The notes under the pieces: model-generated
Database searches by the model: none
Told to the model about the DNA's origin: nothing
Seen by the model: the letters and a program-made list of their open reading frames with translations, nothing else
In this document: piece by piece, positions 15,316 to 19,690 of the stretch
Numbering within the stretch: the first letter of the stretch is position 1
How the letters are laid out: every line of letters begins with the position of its first letter
NCBI RefSeq assembly: GCF_025791835.1
Contig: NZ_JAOXLP010000046.1
Coordinates: 1-19,690 of the forward strand
Direction: 5' to 3'
Length of the DNA: 19,690 bases
Origin: Roseomonas xinghualingensis
Lineage (GTDB): Bacteria; Pseudomonadota; Alphaproteobacteria; Acetobacterales; Acetobacteraceae
Position numbers and translations under genes: made by a program

Positions 15316-15980
15316 GACTCGAACGGAGGATTGGCGCCGGGCGCTTCGAAATCGATCGGCTGCCGTCCCTGATCGATCTCGCGCAGGCGGGTGATCAGGT
15401 CGGCGGGGCGCAGGGTGATCGCGGCGTTCATGCGCCGCACGAACTGGCCCAGATGCGCGGGGTCGATATGCTCGGGGCAAGCGGCGACGCAGAGATTGCA
15501 CATCACGCAATGATCGAAGAGCGCCGCCGCAGCGAAGGCCTGACCTGCCGCTGCGAGGTTCACCATGTTCTGCACCTCGATCCCCTTGGGACAAGCACGG
15601 TCGCAGCCGCTGCAATGACGGCAGTTCTTGGCTTCGGGGAAGACGGCGTCGATCTGATCCAGCGCAGTCCAGCTGTCGGTCAACGCGTGGAGATCGTAGG
15701 CATGCGGGCGGCGGGCCGGGAAATGGTCCACGAAGGAGGCCTGCATCCCATCTTCCACCTGCATCTCGCAGGCCAGGGCAGTGCCGGCAAGGCGCTCACC
15801 CTTCCGCCGAACAAGAACGCGGCAGGCACCGCAGACGCCCTGCCCCATGCAGCCGACATTCTCAATCAACGGCAGGCCAGCCGCCGCCCAAGCCTGCAGC
15901 AAGGATGCTCCGGCTTCTGCGATGATCGAATGCCCGTCAAAAACAAGTTGAATTTTCGGCCCGCTCTCGATTTCGCTCAA
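15312..15980 (-). CDS. Electron-transfer iron-sulfur protein, [2Fe-2S] plus two [4Fe-4S] motifs (SdhB/FrdB-like)
   Basis: A protein of 222 residues from TTG 15980. The N-terminal ferredoxin fold has GCMGQGVCGACRV with C44, C50, C53 and then C71. The C-terminal domain has two complete four-cysteine sets: CRHCSGCDRACPKG (C120, C123, C126, C130) and CVMCNLCVAACPE (C158, C161, C164, C168). It should carry electrons between the NuoF-like protein and the flavoprotein. Typical SdhB has a [3Fe-4S] site in the last set, whereas here all four cysteines are present. TTG 15980 has GAGGAG six bases upstream and begins right at the ferredoxin fold. In-frame ATG 16001 and TTG 16037 would lengthen it by 7 or 19 residues but lack a good ribosome site. 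First gene of the coupled trio. Confidence 0.92.
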   Translation of the reverse strand: MSEIESGPKIQLVFDGHSIIAEAGASLLQAWAAAGLPLIENVGCMGQGVCGACRVLVRRKGERLAGTALACEMQVEDGMQASFVDHFPARRPHAYDLHALTDSWTALDQIDAVFPEAKNCRHCSGCDRACPKGIEVQNMVNLAAAGQAFAAAALFDHCVMCNLCVAACPEHIDPAHLGQFVRRMNAAITLRPADLITRLREIDQGRQPIDFEAPGANPPFES

Positions 15981-16239
15981 AAGGGCCTCCTCGAAATACA
16001 TTGCCGCATATGGGTACTCAGGATGCCAATACTTCAAGTCTCCCCAGGCCGGAATCTTTCCAAGTTACGCAAGACGACCCGGAGGGCAGCAAAATTGATG
16101 GCATCTCCGTCCTTGCCGTCACCTCAGTCAACGACGCCATGGACTACTTCGTCACCGGGAACCATACCGTGATCGGGGCGCCTGAGGGCGAGTTCACCGC
16201 AAGGGCTTAGGGGCTGGACCGCTCTCACCTACCCGATCA
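15981..16239. other. Gap between the GntR gene and the iron-sulfur operon; one unexplained plus-strand frame
   Basis: Both flanking genes are on the minus strand, so this gap should hold the leader, and possibly a promoter, of the iron-sulfur operon; no good -35/-10 pair was found. On the plus strand a frame from ATG 16010 to TAG 16208-16210 reads with protein-like composition near its end (ISVLAVTSVNDAMDYFVTGN) but has no ribosome site and matches no family I can name. It could be the tail of a lost gene or chance. Confidence 0.3.
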
Positions 16240-17079
16240 TTAATTGCCTGATACCGGAACTCGCGACCGTGCATTAGCACTGCCCCGGACGGAAGCCTTG
16301 CGCCCTCTCTCGCCGAGGCCTGCAGGACGGGCGGCACCAGCCGTGGCACGCCGTGGCTCGCCGCTGAAGCGGGCGAGCGCTCCGGTCTCGACGACATGCC
16401 GGACGCAGTTACCAAGGTGCTCAGCCAGAACCTGCCTGCCGGAGGCACTGTCGCGAGCCAACGCGCTGTCCAGCAGGCGCCGATGTTCCTCCGCCGCCGC
16501 TTCACCGCGAAACACCACAGCGACGATCTGATAGCGCAGATACCGGTCGTAGATGGCCGCGTGCGCCTGCAGCAGCAACTTCGAGCCGCAACCCGCGATC
16601 AGCGCGCGGTGAAACTCCCAATCGTAGCGCTTCCAGGTCTCCACATCGGCATCTTCCCCGGCGAGTAGCCGGCGCTCGAGGGCGGCGAGCTTATGGTGCG
16701 CAGCCACCACTCCACCCTCCCAGTCCAACCCGCCTGTGGCGAAGGACTCCTCCATGGCGTGCGCCTCAAGCAGGAGGCGGAGCGAGGTGACCTCCTGGAA
16801 GTCCTCGTCCGAAACAGGCGCAACCTCGAAGCCCTTCTGCCCCTCGGCGACGATCAACCCCTCGGAGGCCAGTCGGCTCAGCAACTCGCGCAGCGTGCTG
16901 ATACTCGCGCCATAGGTTTCGCGCATCCGGTCGAGGCCAAGCTTCTGCCCGGGGACGAGGCGCCCGAACACGATGTCAGCGCGGATACGGCGATAAGCCG
17001 CCTCACCGATTGTCGCAGCGTCCTTATCTGAAGAACCGTCCACTGCCGAGAGCGCCTCCCTTTCGGCGGCATCATGCAT
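16240..17079 (-). CDS. GntR-family regulator with FCD ligand-binding domain
   Basis: A 279-residue FadR-type regulator. The winged helix-turn-helix covers about residues 24-90: AAYRRIRADIVFGRLVPGQK, LDRMRETYGASISTLRELLSRL, then EGLIVAEGQKGFEVAPVS. The helical FCD domain (about 95-235) shows the usual acidic/histidine metal-binding positions D153 and H157 (YDWEFHRALI), H199 and H221, typical of members that sense small organic acids. A basic Arg/Ala-rich tail of about 40 residues follows the FCD domain and looks unstructured. The gene is divergent from the aroQ-like gene and upstream of the iron-sulfur/flavoprotein/NuoF-like trio on the same strand, so it is well placed to control both arms in response to the substrate. 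No strong Shine-Dalgarno is seen before ATG 17079. Confidence 0.94.
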   Translation of the reverse strand: MHDAAEREALSAVDGSSDKDAATIGEAAYRRIRADIVFGRLVPGQKLGLDRMRETYGASISTLRELLSRLASEGLIVAEGQKGFEVAPVSDEDFQEVTSLRLLLEAHAMEESFATGGLDWEGGVVAAHHKLAALERRLLAGEDADVETWKRYDWEFHRALIAGCGSKLLLQAHAAIYDRYLRYQIVAVVFRGEAAAEEHRRLLDSALARDSASGRQVLAEHLGNCVRHVVETGALARFSGEPRRATAGAARPAGLGERGRKASVRGSANARSRVPVSGN

Positions 17080-17318
17080 CAGAACGCCTAGGGGCCCAAG
17101 TCTCGCACCATCCGCGATTCTGGCATTCCTATGACGTTTTGAATTTTCTACGTTGATTCACGAACGGCACTTCAGTACGAAGTATCAATGGGCGCGCCTC
17201 TACGGCGCCCCGCCTGGAGGAGACGAGGCTTGCGAGACGCCAGAGAAGGGGTGCACAGCCACGCCCGTCATGCAGGAGCAGCCTCCAGGGTCCACTGCCA
17301 GACCACGGGCGGCCGGCC
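17080..17318. promoter_or_regulatory. Divergent control region between the GntR gene and the aroQ-like operon
   Basis: A 239-base gap with a locally AT-rich patch at 17131-17160 inside GC-rich DNA. A weak plus-strand promoter can be proposed: TTGATT 17153-17158, 17 bases, TACGAA 17176-17181. Overlapping it is a short inverted repeat, ACTTC-agtac-GAAGT (17169-17183), a possible GntR-family operator. The leader from there to the TTG start of the aroQ-like gene would exceed 120 bases. All of this is pattern-based and tentative. Confidence 0.35.
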
Positions 17319-17753
17319 TTGAGCACGCCGATCCACGTCCTCAACGGCCCTAATCTCAACCGGCTGGGTAAGCGCGAGCCAGAGATCTACGGCCACACGA
17401 CCCTGGCCGAGGTCGAGGCCATGTGCCGGGATGCAGCCGGCGACACGCCCATCGTCTTTCGCCAGACCAATTGGGAAGGCCAACTCGTCGATTGGATCCA
17501 CGAGGCGACAGACGGCGATGCCGCCGGCATCATCATCAACCCGGCCGGACTGACCTTCACCTCCATCCCTGTGCTGGACGCGTTGAAGATGTTCGGCCGC
17601 CCGATCATCGAGTTGCACATCTCGAACATCCATCGGCGAGAGGCGATCTACCACCGCTCGCTTGTCTCCACCGTCGCGACTGCGGTGATCGCGGGGCTTG
17701 GCGCCCGCGGCTACCCCACAGCCATCCGCTCCATGCGCGACCTTCTGGGCTGA
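17319..17753 (+). CDS. aroQ: Type II 3-dehydroquinate dehydratase homologue with altered active site
   Basis: A 144-residue protein of the AroQ fold, whose classic members form dodecamers and dehydrate 3-dehydroquinate to 3-dehydroshikimate. VLNGPNLNRLGKREPEIYG (7-25) carries Arg19 and catalytic Tyr24; Asn74 (INPAG), Glu98 and His100 (ELHISN) are kept. The histidine of the normal THTS loop is Phe80 (LTFTSIPVLDAL), and the arginine of the normal FR.HS element is Tyr111 (IYHRS). With the partner base and a carboxylate-binding arginine gone, the protein may act on a different substrate. The start is TTG 17319, since the family begins right before VLNGPN; no clear ribosome site precedes it. It heads an operon with the TctC-type receptor and is divergent from the GntR gene. 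The family assignment is firm, the reaction is not. Confidence 0.88.
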   Translation: MSTPIHVLNGPNLNRLGKREPEIYGHTTLAEVEAMCRDAAGDTPIVFRQTNWEGQLVDWIHEATDGDAAGIIINPAGLTFTSIPVLDALKMFGRPIIELHISNIHRREAIYHRSLVSTVATAVIAGLGARGYPTAIRSMRDLLG

Positions 17754-17813
17754 GGGGCCATCCCCGAGGCACCGGGACACGAAAACCAACGAAAAATTAG
17801 AGGGAGAGTGACG

Positions 17814-18836
17814 ATGCAAGAGGATTCTAGCAGCAGAAAGCCGGCGACCCTGTGCCGCCGCGCGCTATTGGCGAGCATCGGCGGGATAAGCGCCCTGCCC
17901 CTGATCGGTGGAGGCAATGCCCGCGCCCAGGCTCAGGCATACCCGAACAGGGCGGTCACCCTCATCGTTCCCTTCGCGCCGGGCGGGTCGACCGACTTTG
18001 TGGCGCGCCTGCTGGCGCAGCACCTCTCGACCAAGCTGAACGGCAACTTCGTGGTGGAAAACCGCGCCGGCGGCAGCGGCACAGTGGGTCACGGGGCCGT
18101 CGCCCGCGCACGGCCGGACGGCTACACCCTCGGGGTCTCCCCCACAGGCACCTTCGCCCTCGCGCCGTTCCTGTTTGAGAAGCTTCCCTACGACAGCGAC
18201 AAGGGCTTCGCGCCGATCAGCCTCCTGGCCGGCAACGCCATGTTCGTCTGCGTCCATTCGTCCAGCGGCATCAACACCTATGCCGATCTGATCGCGGCGG
18301 CAAAGGCACAGCCGGGCAAGCTCACCTACGCCTCGGCCGGTGCCGGCACGATCGCCCATCTCGCGCCCGAGCTAATGCTTGATATGTCCGGCACGGAGAT
18401 GCTGCACGTAGCCTATCGCTCCGGCGGGTTGCAGGTACAGGCGGTGATCGGACGCGAAGCGAATATGGGCTTCATCGACACCGTGACGGCCATTCCGCAC
18501 ATCCAGTCCGGTGACCTGCGCGCGCTCGCGGTGACGAGCGTCGGGCGCAGCGCACAGATCCCACAGGTACCGACTCTCGCCGAGTGTGGCCTGGCTGGCT
18601 ACCGCGCCACCAACGACTTCGGCTTCTTCGCACCGGCAGGTACCCCGCCCGCGATCGTGAGGCAGCTCTCCGAGGCCGCCCGCGAGATCCTTGCTATGCC
18701 GGAGGTAAAGGCGCGGCTCGACGCAGCCTCGATCGACATCTACGCAGGCACATCCGAAGCCTTCCCGCCTTATCAGGCGGAGGAAGCCCGGCGCTGGGGC
18801 GACCTGATCCGCCGCCGCAATATCAAAATGGAATAA
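17814..18836 (+). CDS. Tripartite tricarboxylate transporter (TctC/Bug) periplasmic substrate receptor
   Basis: A 340-residue extracytoplasmic solute receptor. The N-terminus has a twin-arginine-like leader CRRALLASIGG with a hydrophobic stretch and a likely cleavage after ARA (about residue 38). The mature protein begins with YPNRAVTLIVPFAPGGSTDF, the Bug signature whose aspartate lies by the ligand carboxylate, followed by VVENRAGGSGTVGH and PDGYTLGV. Length and pattern fit the family. ATG 17814 has GGGAGA six bases upstream; GTG 17808 is also in frame. No tctA or tctB membrane genes are near, as is common for the many orphan Bug receptors. It starts 60 bases after the aroQ-like gene, so both probably serve the same organic acid. 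Confidence 0.95.
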   Translation: MQEDSSSRKPATLCRRALLASIGGISALPLIGGGNARAQAQAYPNRAVTLIVPFAPGGSTDFVARLLAQHLSTKLNGNFVVENRAGGSGTVGHGAVARARPDGYTLGVSPTGTFALAPFLFEKLPYDSDKGFAPISLLAGNAMFVCVHSSSGINTYADLIAAAKAQPGKLTYASAGAGTIAHLAPELMLDMSGTEMLHVAYRSGGLQVQAVIGREANMGFIDTVTAIPHIQSGDLRALAVTSVGRSAQIPQVPTLAECGLAGYRATNDFGFFAPAGTPPAIVRQLSEAAREILAMPEVKARLDAASIDIYAGTSEAFPPYQAEEARRWGDLIRRRNIKME

Positions 18837-18859
18837 GCAGCCGATAGGGCGAGGGGCGC

Positions 18860-19567
18860 ATGATGACCAGTGCGATGCTTGCCATCTGGAGCGACGTGAC
18901 GCAGGCGCAGGAGACGGAATACCTGCACTGGCTAACGCGCGAGCACACGGCGGAACGGATAGGGGTCCCCGGCTTTGAGGCCGTGCGCGTGTTCCGCGCC
19001 GACCTGGCTGAGGCATGCCGCTATCTTATCCTCTACGACCTCGCGGCGCCATCGGTGCTCACCAGCCCGGCATACCTGGCGCGGCTGAACGCGCCGACGC
19101 CCTGGTCCCAGCGCATTATGCCGACACTGCGGAACTTCGCGCGCGGCGGCGGATGGGTGCGGGCCGTGCGCGGCACCGGCAGCGGCGCCTATCTCCTGCC
19201 GCTTCGCCTCGGCAGACAGGCCGGCGAAGCGGCACCCGTACTGGAAGCCTTGGCGGCGGAGGACCGGGTCTGCGCCGCCCGCCAACTCGAGGTTGACCAG
19301 AAGGGCTCCTGCGTGCCGACAAGCGAGAAGGCGTTGCGTGGTGGGGATGGGAGTTTTCCCGGTCTTCTGCTGATCGAGGCTACAGAAGCGGCCGCGCTGG
19401 GCCGGGCACTGTCCCGACACCGGTCAGCCATCGCCGCGCTCGGTGCCGACGTCGAAGATCCAACGCTCTACACGGCCGTCTTCTCGCTCCGGAAGGCCGA
19501 CCTGGAAGCCGGATTGGCAGATCCCCCAATCGAGGAACCTCATCTCACTGCGCAAGTCCAATCGTAA
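18860..19567 (+). CDS. Uncharacterised protein, possibly two ferredoxin-like (dimeric alpha-beta barrel) repeats
   Basis: A 235-residue protein of unknown function. The start MLAIWSDVTQAQETEYLHWL followed by REHTAERIGVPGF reads like small dimeric alpha/beta-barrel proteins (EthD/DUF4286-like), in which a conserved WY..EH..e....PGF stretch shapes a ligand pocket; the second half may repeat the fold more weakly (FPGLLLIEATEAAA). No signal peptide or membrane helix is seen. ATG 18863 has better spacing to GAGGGG (18851-18856) than ATG 18860. It follows the receptor gene by 23 bases, so it is probably the third gene of the operon. Its stop codon TAA (19565-19567) lies within the end of the IS66 element, so the natural C-terminus may be different. 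Confidence 0.8.
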   Translation: MMTSAMLAIWSDVTQAQETEYLHWLTREHTAERIGVPGFEAVRVFRADLAEACRYLILYDLAAPSVLTSPAYLARLNAPTPWSQRIMPTLRNFARGGGWVRAVRGTGSGAYLLPLRLGRQAGEAAPVLEALAAEDRVCAARQLEVDQKGSCVPTSEKALRGGDGSFPGLLLIEATEAAALGRALSRHRSAIAALGADVEDPTLYTAVFSLRKADLEAGLADPPIEEPHLTAQVQS

Positions 19568-19690
19568 GCGAGGGCTACAGGCCCTTGCCGTGATTGGCTG
19601 ACGCTCGGGGCGTTTTCGGGTCGGCCCAGCACCAGGGCATGAGCTCGTCGATGCGGCTGTTGGGCCAGCCCTCGACAAGGCGGGTCAGCA
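19564..19690 (-). mobile_element. End of an IS66-family insertion sequence (runs off the window end)
   Basis: The element appears to begin at GTAAGCG, 19564-19570. IS66 terminal repeats generally start with GTAA, and the tnpC stop codon usually lies within a few bases of the end, as it does here (stop 19577-19575). The distal end and the target duplication are outside the window. Confidence 0.65.
19575..19690 (-). CDS. IS66-family transposase (TnpC), C-terminal fragment
   Basis: The minus-strand frame is open from the window edge (first full codon at 19688) to TAG 19577-19575. It contains LTRLVEGWPNSRIDELMPW; the RIDELLPW-type motif is the hallmark of the IS66 transposase C-terminal element. 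Only the last 37 residues are visible, so the integrity of the gene cannot be judged. Confidence 0.75.
   Translation of the reverse strand, partial: LTRLVEGWPNSRIDELMPWCWADPKTPRASANHGKGL

Noticed and set aside
14332..15372. A 346-codon plus-strand open frame opposite the flavoprotein
   Set aside because: It is His/Arg/Gln/Gly-rich low-complexity shadow coding antisense to a well-supported flavoprotein.

Overview
The window is GC-rich DNA, most likely from an alphaproteobacterium of the Acetobacteraceae (Roseomonas-like). That assignment is an inference from base composition, codon use, the fruB-fruK-fruA operon layout and an orphan tripartite-tricarboxylate receptor; no rRNA or other marker gene is present to prove it. 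No tRNA, rRNA, CRISPR array or riboswitch was seen.

Layout: (1) 1-126 is the 3' end of an IS630-type transposase gene. (2) 127-1040 holds no gene I can support. (3) 1041-6092 is an RND multidrug-efflux module: the inner-membrane pump and its periplasmic adaptor on the minus strand, and a divergent TetR repressor on the plus strand. The shared gap contains a perfect 18-bp inverted repeat that is very probably the TetR operator. No outer-membrane channel gene is adjacent. (4) 6107-6943 is a graveyard on the minus strand: the C-terminal half of a branched-chain-amino-acid-type ABC substrate-binding protein with a 2-base frameshift, joined to what looks like a sliver of an acyl-CoA ligase. (5) 7054-12312 is a complete fructose phosphotransferase operon (fruB EIIA-HPr-EI fusion, fruK, fruA EIIB'-EIIB-EIIC) that carries all its own phosphotransfer domains.

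(6) 12455-19567 is the most interesting part, a compact catabolic-looking locus. On the minus strand a GntR/FCD regulator is followed by three genes: a protein with one [2Fe-2S] and two [4Fe-4S] motifs, a fumarate-reductase/SdhA-like flavoprotein, and a NuoF-like NADH/FMN/[4Fe-4S] protein. The last three are joined by two ATGA stop/start overlaps and together look like a soluble NADH-linked fumarate-reductase-type complex without membrane anchors. Divergently on the plus strand lie a type II dehydroquinase homologue with substituted active-site residues, a TctC/Bug periplasmic receptor and a small uncharacterised protein. A plausible reading is uptake of an organic acid, dehydration to an enoate, and its NADH-dependent reduction (or the reverse), controlled by the GntR regulator. 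The substrate is unknown.

(7) 19564-19690 is the end of an IS66-family element whose terminal bases supply the stop codon of the preceding gene. The window is therefore bracketed by pieces of two different insertion sequences, which fits an accessory, rearranged region.
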